A stretch of DNA of 64,000 nucleotides from Akebia trifoliata (GCA_017979445.1 CM030717.1:11551639-11615638); one strand, 5' to 3'. Positions 1 to 12,006 are shown, counted from the stretch's first letter. Translations and numbers: made by a program. Notes: a model not told the origin generated them from the sequence alone.

Positions 1-58
1 CCATGACTTCTAGAAAAAAGACCAGAATACCCTTATATTATACCAGTTATTGTTTTTT

Positions 59-395
59 GTCTTTTAGTGTCATAATATGCCTTCAAACTATACTGTTTTT
101 GACATTTTAACTATAAATATTAATATAATATAATATAATATTTTAAATATTAAATATTAATATAATATGTTTAAATCCATTATACTTAAAATTTAAAAAA
201 AAATTTGACAAACTGTTTTTGACATAATATTAAAAAAAAATTGACAGACTGTCTTTTAGTGTCATAATATGCCTTCAAATTATACTGTTTTTGACATTTT
301 AACTATAAATATTAATATAATATAATATAATATTTTAAATATTAAATATTAATATAATGTGTTTAAATCCATTATACTCAAAATTAAAAAAAAAA
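59..395. repeat. Two-copy direct repeat, AT-rich
   Basis: A block of about 145 bp beginning CTTTTAGTGTCATAATATGC at 61 recurs at 253 with only a few changes, so the spacing is 192 bp. Both copies contain a TAATATAATATAATATTT stretch and end in a poly(A) run. No coding content is visible. It looks like a local tandem duplication of unknown origin. Confidence 0.8.
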
Positions 396-517
396 AAAAT
401 TAAATATTAATAAAGGTTTCTTCCATTTGATTTAAGGGCAAATGAATTAGGAATATTTTCATAGAAAATTAATAAAGTTAAGGGTATTTTGGTAAAATAA
501 ACCGTTAGATTTTGACT

Positions 518-691
518 CCCCGCAAGATAAGTTTTGAGAAATAGGTTTTCTCGACTTCTTCACAAAGAGTAATTTCTTACTCTTGCGCGGAGTAACTCTT
601 CGAATGAGTTGTTCATCCAAACACATCCAAACGACTTTTAACACCCCGCAAGAGTCAGAAGTAGCCAATGAGTCCTATCCAAACGCCTACT
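518..691 (-). repeat. Dispersed repeat with GCGTTTGGATAG end
   Basis: On the minus strand this block starts GGCGTTTGGATAGGACT and contains several CTCTTGCGGGG/CTCTTGCGCGG motifs. A related block lies near 43,262-43,400 on the plus strand (GCGTTTGGATAGAACTTC, CTCTTGCGCGGAG), where it interrupts a LINE remnant. Its left edge here is exactly where the copia protease reading frame loses homology, just after the residues RKNLV. It is probably the end of a non-autonomous DNA element; no inverted partner was found. Confidence 0.5.
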
Positions 692-1769
692 AAGTTTTTC
701 CTAATAGAAAGAACATAAAGACATTCTTTAAGAAGAATAGATGCCCCACCCTCCAACTCTAAACAGTAAGATCTTATCGCCATCATGCTAGTCTTATCTT
801 CCGTACCCATGCAAAGGAATATGTCTCCTTCATTTAGATGACGCATTTTCTGGAATACCTGAAAGGAATTAGACATGTGAATAGAAACACCCGTGTCAAC
901 ACACCATGAGTTAGTAATTTTAGAAATAAGGTTTGACTCAATGAAAAAAGATTTGGAAATACTTGAGGAATTCTGCTTCAAATATTTTTTATAGCTAAAA
1001 CATTTTTTCTTTATGTGTCATGGCTTCTTGCAAAAGAAGCCCTTGACAGGTTTACGATTACTCCCACCATAAGACTTGGAGTGAACATTTTCCTTTTTGG
1101 AAAATTTTGACTTATTGAAATATTTCTTCTTCTTTTATTATGGATTGAACTTAAACTTGGACTTTTCAGATAGATGGATTTGAGATGTTTTCATCATTTT
1201 CATTGAGGTCTCAACAGCTTGTAACTGAGTGAATAAATTCAACCAATATGGATCTAGTCTTTGTTAGATTATACGTGATTACAAAGCTAGAAAATGATTC
1301 TAGAACACAAGTCAAAACTGTATCAATTTCTCCTTTTCATCAATATTTGCTCTCAAGTTAGTTCAGTTGATATGCTCATCATCTTTATCATATGATCTTT
1401 AACTTGCGTACCTTCTACCATTTTCATATTTGAAAACTCCCTCTGAAGAAGTTGTTTAGATGTAGCAGAAGAATATTTAAACATGCCTTCTAAGTTTTGC
1501 ATAATTTCTTTGGCATACTTAAAAGGAAGGTAATGTCTTTGGAGATCATTTTTCATAGATCCTAACATGTAAGCTTTAACGAGAGTATCGTCCATGTTCC
1601 AATCATTAAGCACATAATCGATCTTATCAACAACAAAAACAATGCCCAATTTTCTTTTCCAACTTTCTAAGTTTATTCCATGTAGTTTGTCTTCACTAAG
1701 AATCTCTACTAGGGGATTAAAAGATGTCATGATAATACTACGTACGAGACCACATCCATCCATTAACAT
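692..1769 (-). pseudogene. Copia retrotransposon gag-protease remnant
   Basis: The upstream part (1769 to 1353) reads as the gag region of plant Ty1/copia elements (UBN2-type): LHGINLESWKRK near the start, later MKNDLQ, IMQNLEGMF and VKDHMIKM. Next comes a degenerate zinc knuckle around 1,040 (FFCKKP then a stop, then HIKKKC). Around 700-935 an aspartic-protease segment follows, with WCVDTGVSIHMSN in place of the usual D-S/T-G-A context, and ending in LYVLSIRKNLV. Stops and frame changes separate the three parts. Integrase, reverse transcriptase and RNase H are absent, because the element is cut off at about 691. It is non-functional. Confidence 0.85.
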
Positions 1770-1833
1770 GATTGTATTTAAATATATGATTATTCACTAA
1801 GCATGAGATTTTATAAATTGCATAATGTGCCTA

Positions 1834-1881
1834 CCTTACAGGATTTAAATTTATAAAATATTAAATTTAAATCCTGTAAGG
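1834..1881. repeat. Perfect short inverted repeat
   Basis: Two 20-nt arms (CCTTACAGGATTTAAATTTA and its exact complement) are separated by 8 nt. The hairpin lies in the leader between the copia gag start and the MITE at 2,281. No rho-independent or RNA-gene role is expected in a plant nucleus, so it may be a tiny foldback insertion. Confidence 0.7.
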
Positions 1882-2280
1882 CATTAGAACCTTTTTAGTC
1901 ATCAATAATAAAATCCCTTTTGAGTCAATTTTCTAGATGCTAATTTAGGTGGAAAGTAATTGGCAATACCCAACTTTTTCAAGTGGTTTAATCTCTGCAA
2001 TTCCATAATACCATCATGCCTAGTGTTTTTGGGCTGCCATGACAATATCACAAGAGCCAACCAATTATTTCAATTTATTACATCACTAGAATTATCTCCT
2101 TTAGGTGTTGCCTATAACAATGTTTTGAAATGACCATGTCCAATCATGTAACTATCATTATTCATGCATGGGGTTGGTTTCGAATAGGATTTTCACTGCC
2201 TACTCCATTTATTGCATGTATGTTTTATGATAATTAATAATAGGAAACTGCAAAAAAAAAAAAATATATATATATATATA

Positions 2281-2661
2281 GGGTCGGGTTCCGTATACCC
2301 CTATTACGACTCACATTGCGACACACCGTTTTGCCTTATATGGGCAAAAATTATTTGGAATGGGCTGATTTTTTGTGAGGATGATCTCTATGGTGAGGAG
2401 ATCATCCTTGCCAAAAATCAGCTCATTATGAAACTTCTAGCCCCATGTTTACAAGTTGAAAAATTTTAGACCGTCCAATTTTTGTAAATCAATTTTGATG
2501 CGGTTAGAAGTTTTGGAATGGGCTGATTTTTTGTCAGGATGATCCCCTCATAACAGAGATCATTCTCACAAAAAATCATCCCATTCCTAACATTTTTGCC
2601 CATATAAGACAAACGATGTGTCGCAATGTGAGTCGTAATAGGGGTCGTAATAACGCCATCC
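2281..2661. mobile_element. Palindromic-core MITE, copy 1 (variant termini)
   Basis: A 381-bp inverted-repeat element is inserted in a (TA)n tract inside the copia leader. The ends are GGGTCGGGTTCCGTATACCC and the partly complementary GGGGTCGTAATAACGCCATCC. Subterminal arms match (ACGACTCACATTGCGACACA against TGTGTCGCAATGTGAGTCGT). The core has the two hairpins of the family described at 17,879 (GGAATGGGCTGATTTTTTGT), but the termini differ from those of every other copy here. Confidence 0.8.
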
Positions 2662-2759
2662 ATATATATATATATTACTTTGATCTTGACAAGCTCTAGA
2701 TTTTTATTTATTTATATATATTATTTTAGTTTAATGAGATTGAGAACTACATCGACATA

Positions 2760-2771
2760 GCTCTGATACCA
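2760..2771 (-). other. Copia primer-binding site (initiator tRNA-Met)
   Basis: The minus strand reads TGGTATCAGAGC four bases after the LTR end. This is the standard plant copia primer-binding site, complementary to the 3' end of initiator tRNA-Met. It fixes the orientation of the element and the inner border of the 5' LTR. Confidence 0.85.
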
Positions 2772-2775
2772 CTTT

Positions 2776-3691
2776 TGTAGGTGATACTACATGCATCGTG
2801 GATCGAGTCAAAGATTCTCAATCTACACAATATAGGTTAGTATAAAATATAAATTAATAAATCATACCCTATGATTATCTTTGTCGATAATCAAATTTGA
2901 ATATGATAAAGAGAGGTACAAAAACCAATCGCTTTCAAGATTAGAGAAGTACATAAACCACAATAGCTTTCGCAATTCCGAACTCCTAGATCTTCACCCC
3001 AAATATCCTAAATTTTATTGCACCGAGTACTTATTAATGTACTCAACAATTAAAACATTTAAAGAAAACTAAGAGATTATAGAGAATGAATTATAATTGC
3101 TTGAGTTGTTGTTTTTTGAATAAATAAGTCCCCTATTTATACTAGTTCGAAATTGAGAATTAAATTCTCTTTTCATAAATACTTTAGAAGCTAATATTAT
3201 TTAATAAACAAAACCTTTTACATACATGCACATGAAAAATGTGATTTCATTAAAGGGAGAGCCCACTTTATGCTTACGTGCTATAATTCGAATCCAATTC
3301 ATTTGATAAAGGATTTTTATAGATGCATGCATGAAGTTTTTGTATTTATAATAAAAATTACAATCAATTATATTTAATAATAAACTTCATGTGTGAATAC
3401 ATGCACAAGTTACTTGAATAATTTTAAATTTATTTTATTTAATGAATAAGTTTCTCTTATAAATTTTTATCCATTAACAATGGGATTTTGCATTTAATTT
3501 TAGAAAATTGTCTCATACAAATGTATGCATTTGACTTTTAATTTTTATTTTATTTTATGGAATAATCTGAACTGTTACGAGAGACCCCAAGTGTTACTTT
3601 TAATGAGAGATATGTACGAGACTTTTCATATATTCTATTATTATAATATATATAGATAGATTTATTTATTTCATAATTTTTAACCTTAACA
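2776..3691 (-). mobile_element. Copia 5' LTR
   Basis: The boundaries were chosen by the TG...CA rule. On the minus strand the LTR runs from TGTTAAGGTTAAAAATTATG at 3691 to CCTACA at 2776, about 916 bp. It is followed by a four-base gap (AAAG) and the primer-binding site. A TATAAATA box lies at 3134-3141 on the minus strand, correctly placed to start transcription toward gag. No second LTR is present, so the target duplication cannot be tested. Confidence 0.7.
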
Positions 3692-4800
3692 AATTATCAA
3701 GACTATATTAAATAACTCCATCTCTTATTCTTCTTTATGAGAAAATTTCCACATACATTAATAAATATAGGCTCTGGGGTGGAATCTCCAAGGGTTAAGG
3801 GTATGTACTTATACCCAATGCTATCACGTAAACACCATCGTGCTATTTGTACTATGTTCTATAACCGATACACAGTGTACTAAAAAATTAATTCAACCCA
3901 CATGTAATCACATTGTGATCATTCCCCATCACTCAAGTATCTTATTAGATCATTCAGATCGTCTAGATCATCAAGAGTTTTCCCACCATCTTATAACCAT
4001 TTAATATATAATCGACAACACCAAAATATTTGAAAATTATTTTCAAAATATAATATAACATATATAATATTTTAAAAGTCATCCAAAAAATCATTTGATT
4101 AAAATCTCGCTACCCAACATCTTTATTTATTCATCTAAATATTAAAATGATTTAAGATGTGGGAAGTCATGGATATGGCCATCCTGTGGAATCCCATATT
4201 GATATCATCATGAGATCAACTAGATCCCAAAAATGTCTAGTTTATTGGTCAATAGAGACTCAAGGTTTTGACAAATCAAAGAATCGTAGTTAAAACTTAT
4301 AGAATTTCACATAATTCTTAGGTTAAAGGATCAATGTGAATACACAATTTTTTTTTTTTTTTAAAATATCAATAACTTCATTTAATGAGGTCAAAATTAT
4401 GTAACCAATCACATATCTAGTGGGAAAAAAATGAGATAGTATTTTGCACGATTCTCCAATATGTGCCAACACATATTCACTTGCCAATAATACTACTCAG
4501 CCTCGATGGAAAAACTCGAATCCTTAGAAGGGATCATTGTGCATGTGAGAACCATAAAAAATGAGTTATTTCCAAATTCATTTCCTAACCTTAGTCAAAA
4601 TTTGAGGTTTACAAGGATTTGGTATTTTTGGATTTTCTATATAGATCTACTATGGTTTAAAATCACCTACAATGTTGCCTCGTGACATGTTATTTTTATT
4701 ATAAATTTCGGTTATATACCAAATATGACCAAGCCTTACTTAGTTCATGGATTGAAAAAAGGAAAAATTATTATAAAAAAACAAAAAAAAATTTAAAAAA
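3692..4800. other. Gene-free AT-rich stretch
   Basis: No conserved coding segment is visible on either strand. The text around 3,770-3,900 and 4,170-4,270 resembles degenerate long-terminal-repeat DNA in composition, but no paired LTR, primer site or protein motif supports a call. Confidence 0.4.
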
Positions 4801-5535
4801 ATTGTAAGTAAGAATCTTTTTCAGCCCTTTAAGGGCCGAAAATGTACAGGAGGAGAGAGAAATTTTCGACCCTTAAGGGGTCGAAAATTTCTCTTCCTTC
4901 ATTTTCTCTCTCTTACTCTCACCTTTTTTCCCTCCCTCGGTTTTATTCTTCTCTCTCTCTTTCTTCGTTTTCTCTATCTTACTTTTACCTTTTTTTCTCT
5001 CATATATTGATCTTGATCATAATCAAGATCAAGGTCATGATCGTGAGATCTTGATATTGATCATGTTCAAGATTGTGATCGTGAGATATTGATCTTAATC
5101 AACGTGATCATGATCATAATTTAGATTGTGATCGTAATCATAATCGTGATCGTGATTTGCATTGTAGGACAATCATGATCATGTTAATTAAGATCAAAAT
5201 CTCTCTCATATTTCTCTCTTTGATTTATTTGCTGATTGATTATAACAACACGATCATGATTGTGATCATGGTTGTGATCATGATTGTGATCATGGTTGTA
5301 ATCATGATTGGCCTACGATACAGATCACGATCAGATCTTCATCACAATCATGATCATGTTGATTAAGATCACGATCGTGATCATGATCACGTTGATTAAG
5401 ATCAAGATCAAAATCTCAATATATGAGAAAATAGATGAAAGTAGAAGAGAGAAAATGAAGAGAGAGAGAGAGAGAGAGAGAGAGAAAATGATGAAATCGA
5501 ATGAGGGAAAAGATGTGAAATAGGAGAGAGAAAAT

Positions 5536-5579
<44 letters not shown>

Positions 5580-5697
5580 TGATGAAATCGAATGAGGGAA
5601 AAGATGTGAAATAGGAGAGAGAAAATGAAGAAAGAGAGAAAAAATAGGAGAGAAATTTTCGGCCCTTACAGGATCGAAAAAAGTTCATACTTATAAT
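4801..5697. mobile_element. Inverted-repeat element with GATC-rich core
   Basis: The imperfect terminal inverted repeats are about 45 bp: TTGTAAGTAAGAATC...AAGGGCCGAAAAT on the left and ATTTTCGGCCCTTACAGG...TACTTATAA on the right. Inside the left end is a CT-rich tract and inside the right end a complementary GA-rich tract. The right tract contains a tandem duplication (GATGAAATCGAATGAGGG at about 5,490 and 5,580). The centre (about 5,010-5,420) is built almost only from GATC, ATGATC and GATTGTGATC words and can fold many ways. Open frames across it are low-complexity artefacts. The superfamily is unknown. Confidence 0.65.
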
Positions 5698-6884
5698 TTT
5701 TTTAAAATCTAATTTTTTTTTATGAATTAATTTTATTTTTTATTTTTTATTTTTTTTAAATAATTTTCTCTTTAAAAAAAAAAAATTCTCAAAATACAAT
5801 TAACTAGTAAGGCCACAAAAATACTAATGATAACTTACTCCGATGCACATTGGAAATTTTTGTGGGCTCCCTAACCTTCACGCAAGTTCAAGACGTGCTA
5901 TCCTAGAGACTAATCCTATCCCAAAGAAGCGTAGGAATATCTTGCTATATAAAAATAAAGAATAAAACAAATTGATGACAGGCCTCCTTTCACTTAAATT
6001 TTCCTTTCTAATACTAGGTTAAATGACCTAAATGCCCTCATACAAACCTAAATGTAGTCTTCAATTTTGAACTGAGCGAGTGGGGTAAAATAGGGTTAGA
6101 AAACATTTGTAAAATGATTTGATAATTTGCACCATAGAAGTGCCTTTCAAAGTAATCAATTTCATTACGTCACGCCTATTATACGTAAGGATGGAGAGAC
6201 TGAGAAAGATGTTGTCATTATGGTTCAAAGCTAAAATTATTGTATGTGAACATTTTATAAAACTGAATGTTGGATAGTCAAAGTTTCATATAAAGAAATT
6301 TGAGCATAACAGAGATTGAGATAGATGAGTGGAAAGACTTAAAACAGATATAAATACATAGAATTAGCTCCAATTGGCTTATTGAAAAGTTGATTTTTAT
6401 ATGATATATTCATCAATATGAAATTTGATAATTTTGTTTAATATCGTGTTTTGTATAAGAAATATACATTTTATAATTTTATATTGTCGTACACACCAAC
6501 TTTTGCCAACGCCACCCCCCGAATGTGTGCAATTCTTTGGTGATTTACCTAGGAATTGGTGTGGCATTAGCAAACATTTCTTAAAGACTAAGACCAATTG
6601 AAGACGTCTTTTTTGAGTCCAAACCCAACTTCAGGAATTTGGAGCACGACCCAAGTGGTTATGATTTAGAGTCTCCATAACCTCTCAACACATCTACTCT
6701 GTCTATAGTGTCGTCGCCATCTTAACAAACCATACACACAATGGTTCAAACAGAATTCGAACATCAACTGAATTGAAAATGAGGAATGAAGTTGTTGTCT
6801 ATGTTGTAGAGTAGCAACTGAAAGAGTCAAATAAGAACACATTGGATGGTAGAATATGTACACTTAGAACAGATGATGCTAATA
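5698..6884. other. Gene-free stretch with one short MITE-like inverted repeat
   Basis: Most of it is anonymous. At about 6,484-6,577 an inverted pair occurs (TACACACCAACTTTTGCCAA and TTGGTGTGGCATTAGCAAAC). It belongs to the small MITE family also seen at 7,031-7,131 and about 32,014-32,147. The 3' flank of the Yippee-like gene starts below 6,885; no clear polyadenylation signal was assigned. Confidence 0.5.
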
Positions 6885-9260
6885 TCAAGCATCATCGGCA
6901 TCACTTCCAACCACCTGAGCATGACGACCGATCCAGTAGTTGCTCCCATCAGGACCCAACACCTTAAACCTGCTCAATGATAGAATGTCAATCTCAAATA
7001 CTTCCCAACTTCTAAAATCCTACGAGAGATTCTATTGCCACCCAACTTTTATTAATGCCACCCCAATTCATATGTAAATCAGTACACATCTTGGTGTGGC
7101 ATAAACAAAAGTTGGTGTGCCAATAGAAGTTCTCAATCTTACCCACCAACAGGAATCTCAAAACTTGTTATCTAACCCATACCCACCTCTCGAGGACAAA
7201 TTTCCCTTCTTTGTACTTCTGCAACTTCTCATGGGCAGCTTCCTGAAAGAAAACCAAAACCATCCGAGTAACTAACTGCTGCTACAATATCATAATTTAC
7301 GTATCAGAATTTGAAAAGCTTCTGTCTCCCGATCTTACATATTTCCACCCCACAATGGACCCACACCCTACGCAGAATACGTCGGCAACAGTATGCATTC
7401 CAGTCATCATATTCCGGTCTTCTTTCTCTCCGAGAGAGACATTCACACTGTCAAACGTTGGGAGTGAAGAAAAATCATTTGGTCCTTCCAAATGGGCAAA
7501 CAGCAGATTATGCTTCGAAGACGAAAAACTATGTATAGGTTTGAATAAGAGTGCATGGGAGTCACTATGCTCATATGATGCATGTGTGAGTCTTTAAATT
7601 TGTCGACTTTTATTTCCTTCCCATATTTTTAGATTCGAACTTCTTACATGAACTCTAAATTGTTTCCACTAAAACAAAACGAATTACTAGCATCCTAAAG
7701 TCTTAGACCATCCATTGGTGGTGTCTCACCAAACCTTGAACATGTCTTTCAAACAAAATTCGTTTTTGAAGTATAAAACGCTAGAATTAAGTTGTAGAGT
7801 TATCTATGAAAATATTTTTGATATGGAGTTGAAGGTTCGCTCACAGAATGATACAGCCAAAATCCACGTCTTATATGCAGAACTTACAATCCTGACACCT
7901 TGATAAGAGGCTATTATGCATAAAACGATCAATTTACATGGCATTTAAAATATATAAGAAAGAAGAACATCAAGAAAACTTACACCTTAGAGAATAGATA
8001 AGCCCTCCCATGCTTGCAATGGAAAGACTGAATAAAAAGAACATAGGCAAACCATTGAGTCAGAAAGTTTGCCTATCAAACCATCCTAACACTAGTATAA
8101 TTTAGACACTGAAAAACACATAAAACCAAAGGTTAGACTTTGAATGCAAAATAAAAGAAAAGCCTTGGACTCCACGACCATGGTGGGATAGTTCCAGCAA
8201 AAAAAATACATAACGTTGAATTTAATACCAACTTTTTTTTTGATAAGCAAATTTAATACCAACTTACCTCACATAGGTAAGAGAATTATTCAAGCTTGGT
8301 ACCTTACACAGAGCACAATATGACCAGTTGAAGTGTCCACTAATAAGTAAAGAAATATTAACTAAAACAAAACATGGTCCATCTAAGCAAGCTTTACCTT
8401 GGTCAAGCAGTGAACATTAAAACCAACCAAAACCATGACCAATTGGATCAAGCACTTTGTTGTACAATGCAAGGTAACTTGCCAAGTAATCAAGAACTTT
8501 ACATGTTTCCTGAGGCTTCCCTCTAAGCATGTCTTCATGAGACCATGATTGCTCATTATCTGAAGCAATTTTAGACAAGAGCCCAAGCAGCTCTTTCCCT
8601 TTCAAGCATTCTCCACTTTTATTCCCCCATACCGGATAAATTTTAGGAACAATTCACCTCTATACACTTGAAACTACAGAATTTACATCTAGTAGTGAAA
8701 ATGTGAATTAGAAATAGGAAAACTTGTGCTGGTGTGAAATGCTGTGAGGATGTTTCATAGAATCAATGTGAAGAACTAGAGCTGTACTTCAAACTAAAGA
8801 ATTTCCAAATATAGGATGGTTCATTTCTAATAATAACCATAGAATCTAAAAAGAGTGAGCAAATCCACAAATAGAAACAGCTCAAAAATCCCAATATTCA
8901 ACTGACCATCAGAATTAGCAGAAAATGGTGCGATCATTCTCCAGAGAGGCATGAATATAAAGCACTTAACCGATGGGAATCTAAACAAGTTTACAATAAA
9001 TGACCGATGCATGAATGTGTTTTCCACTTTCCTTTAAATCTTCTACCCTTAAAAGGAATTCCTCAACTGTTTGCAGCAAAAATTCAGTTGTGGAGATCAG
9101 CATAACACACATGGATTTCTAATAAACGAACAGAAAATGTTGGAACCATCGTTTCAACAACAAAGTCAGATTAAGATATTGTTGTGCATGTGTCCTAAAT
9201 TCTCTTTTTATTACCTATTATAGATTTTTGGATTCTTGTTTAAGTATTGCTTTGGGTTTT

Positions 9261-9291
<31 letters not shown>

Positions 9292-10478
9292 GGGGGGGTG
9301 GGGGGGTTTGCAAGGTTGTAGAAAAATGGTTTATGAGGAATAAAGAATAGCGAGTTTTAGAGAGGTGTGTCATATGTGATGAAGGTACAAGGAAGCCTGA
9401 TACTCCAATACTCAATGTGACTCTCATTGCAGGACCTCTTGATCATCGTCGCCCATTAATGTAGCCCATTCCCACCACCTAAAATTTCCTTTACTTTGTG
9501 AGTGGTTGCTTTCTTGCATTTTCTTTAGGCCTTCGTATTGTCATCAACAGTGTTTGATTCTCAATTTTGAAATACATTGCACAAAGCATCAACAAAAAAA
9601 CATCAAACTGTCAATGGGGAAGAAAGCGAACAATATTTGAGTATCTGTAAACACCTTTATAATAAAATTATAGAACCCATGTCCAATTTCTCTTCTCTAA
9701 CAAGGAGTTCCTATAACTATCATATAAATGTGCTTAGCAATATAGAATTCGAGCTTTTCATGACTAGTAAGTCAAGAATCTATGATCACTCCCAAAGAAA
9801 ACATGGACAATCGAATCATTGATCAAGAAGCTAATAAAAAATTAAAATAAATAAATATACTAGGGAAACATATTAAAAAAATATATATATATGTATATAT
9901 ATATAAAAACCCAAAAATGAAAACATTGCTATGAGAGAAACATCATTTGATGACCCGAAGAGACCAAATCAACACAATCAAGTATAAATTCAAGAAAATA
10001 GCTATAAATTACATAAAACCCAAATGGGGGTTCTAAAAATTCCTTATCTTTGTCAAAAGATAATAAACTAACAAATAAATACCAAAGAACTAAAGATTAC
10101 ATAAAATCTAAGTCAACCAAATCAAGTATAAATTCAAGAAAATGGCTATAAATTGGCTTAAACCCAAATGGGGGTTCTTTAATTCCTCATATTTGACAAC
10201 AACAACAACAACAACAAAAAAAAAAAATACAAAAGAACAAAAAAAGTCATCAATTTGGTGAACCTGATGATACATCCATTCTACAAGAAATCAAATAATT
10301 CCAATATAAAACTAAATAAACCATATCAAAGCTCCAAATAGAGAATTAAATTAACGGGGTTGTACAGATGAGGAGATTAAACCTTAGAAACGATGTCTTC
10401 GCAGAGAGCAAGATGGGTTTGACAGTGTTTGCAGCTGTAGATCATGCCTTCCAGATTGATCAAAAAAAGCCTACCCAT
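6885..10478 (-). CDS. Yippee-like zinc-binding protein
   Basis: Five coding exons join without a phase conflict: 10478-10383, 8027-7984, 7447-7339, 7242-7187 and 6969-6885, giving 129 residues, the usual size for plant Yippee-like proteins. All introns are GT-AG (exon 2 donor GTAAGT). The zinc-binding cysteine pairs of the Yippee/Mis18 fold are present: CKHC at residues 16-19 and CVGC in exon 3 (context [15 protein letters not shown]). The start [19 protein letters not shown] matches plant family members. The tail is acidic (GSDADDA). Yippee proteins are small and presumed nuclear or cytoplasmic; their biochemical role in plants is not well defined. Intron 1 is 2.36 kb and holds an odd poly(T)/poly(G) tract; intron 4 holds a MITE. 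I see no lesion. Confidence 0.95.
7031..7131. mobile_element. Short MITE in Yippee intron 4
   Basis: Inverted arms of about 35 bp (ATTGCCACCCAACTTTTATT and AAACAAAAGTTGGTGTGCCA) enclose a short loop. Relatives occur at about 6,484-6,577, and with a larger loop at 32,014-32,147. It lies between exons 4 and 5 and does not touch the splice sites. Confidence 0.7.
8417..8605 (-). other. Unidentified protein-like open frame in Yippee intron 1
   Basis: A 62-codon open stretch on the minus strand reads [20 protein letters not shown], later [18 protein letters not shown], and stops after GHGFGWF. The composition looks more protein-like than the surrounding intron. A possible donor (CCAAG followed by GTAAAGC) follows at about 8,390. 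I do not recognise the family. It could be an old captured exon or chance. Confidence 0.2.
9257..9306. repeat. Poly(T)14 followed by a 36-base G-rich run
   Basis: Fourteen T are followed by 28 G, one T and 7 G (9,271-9,306) inside intron 1 of the Yippee-like gene. On the transcribed minus strand this is a C run and then an A run. Homopolymers of this length are mutation-prone and hard to sequence, so the exact count is uncertain. Confidence 0.9.
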
Positions 10479-10800
10479 TGCTCCTCTCTCTCTCTCAACT
10501 CACAACCCAATACTTCTCTCTTTCTTTCTCTCTGAAACAATCTACTAATCGATCTTTTAATACAGAATCCGCACTTCTCTTCCTTCTTTCACTCCGGAAT
10601 TAAAAACCCAATCTCTGTAAAAGTAAGAAAAACAAAACCCAGAGAATCAAAAGCAGTTACGAAAGAAAGAAAAAAAAGACTGAAAGATCAAAAGAGATCT
10701 CTCTCTCTCTCTCTCTCTCTCACCTGCAATTATTCTTACACACGAACAAGAAACACACACACGGCAACAATTTCCAGACTGTTATATAAAATGAAACAAT
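10479..10800 (-). promoter_or_regulatory. Yippee 5' leader and putative TATA box
   Basis: Upstream of the start codon the minus strand is GA-rich, including a long CT dinucleotide run at about 10,699-10,721 on the plus strand, as is common in plant leaders. A TTTATATAAC box is at 10,781-10,790 in the correct orientation. If it is used, the leader is about 270-290 nt. No transcript evidence is available. Confidence 0.4.
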
Positions 10801-11930
10801 ATTGCCAGTCCGAATTTTATAATGCCAGGCGATTTAATTAATATTTTAAAACTCGGTATTCTGTCTTGGACTCCACCCAAAAGTGCCGAGTTGACTCATT
10901 TATTGAATGAGTTCAAAAATTTAAACTGATTTAAAATAATTTAGTAATATATAATTTGTATTTAGATAATTATTATTGTTTTTCTCACCAATGGGTCGAT
11001 TAGTAGATGCTCAGTCACAACTCACTAAATCTCATTTTCAGATAGATAAAAATATTTAAAATTAGTTATATTATATATTATATAAAAAGTATAAAACTCA
11101 GCTGATTAGGATGACTCACCTCTGTACTATAAATTTTTTGAATTTACCTCACTTTCTTTTTAATTACAGCTTCTTTCCTACTCTCATCCTTTGTAGATGT
11201 CGGTTTTTAAAAAAATTGTCAAAAGTTGGATACAATTTGACTAGAATTCAGGTTTACAATGAAAAACCCGTTGAAAAGTTTGGTTGAAAAGATAAAGTTC
11301 TGATTTTCTAACTCTCCCTCTAACAAACTCCCCTCAAGTGGTTGTGGAAAGAATCATAGAATTTCCTCGAGATGTACAATTGCACATATACATAAATATA
11401 TACATAAAATAAGATTCGGAGTGGAGAAGATGGTTTTTCGAGATTTATGAACCCTCGCACCCTCACAAACCAAAGGTTCTTTCGGATTCAAAGATGCTCT
11501 TCATTTTTCTCTAGTTCTGTCGACAACCACAAACAAATGGAATTCATTTATGTTTTTTTTTCTCTTAATTTTTTTTTATTAAAGATTAGTCTAACATGGA
11601 TTAGTATGCCACACAATACTCTTGTCTTTTGATACTGTATCATCCACATATGTGAGTTTATGAGTTTGGTTGTCAAATGGAATCCACAAATCACAACTCT
11701 CCAAATAAAAAAGGTGATTGAGACTTAACCCTCCAAGTTTTAGTGAATATTTGAGATGCCTCTGTGTGTTCTAAGAAGGATTAATAGAAAATGATGTTAT
11801 TCCCCACTTCTTCAATCTATAGTCAAAATCTTATGTTTTCTCTGAACAAGTAATTATTTTCAAACCCTTCAATCTTTAGGGTTTTTTTTTTTTCAAATCA
11901 TCTAACGCTCCCTTATCCCAAAAATATGTG

Positions 11931-11933
<3 letters not shown>

Positions 11934-12006
<73 letters not shown>

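Noticed and set aside
2881..3072. A 63-codon frame
   Set aside because: It lies within the copia LTR and is opposite to the direction of the element.
5416..5688. Leucine/serine-rich frame over the GA/CT tracts
   Set aside because: Low-complexity translation of (CT)n DNA within the GATC-rich element.
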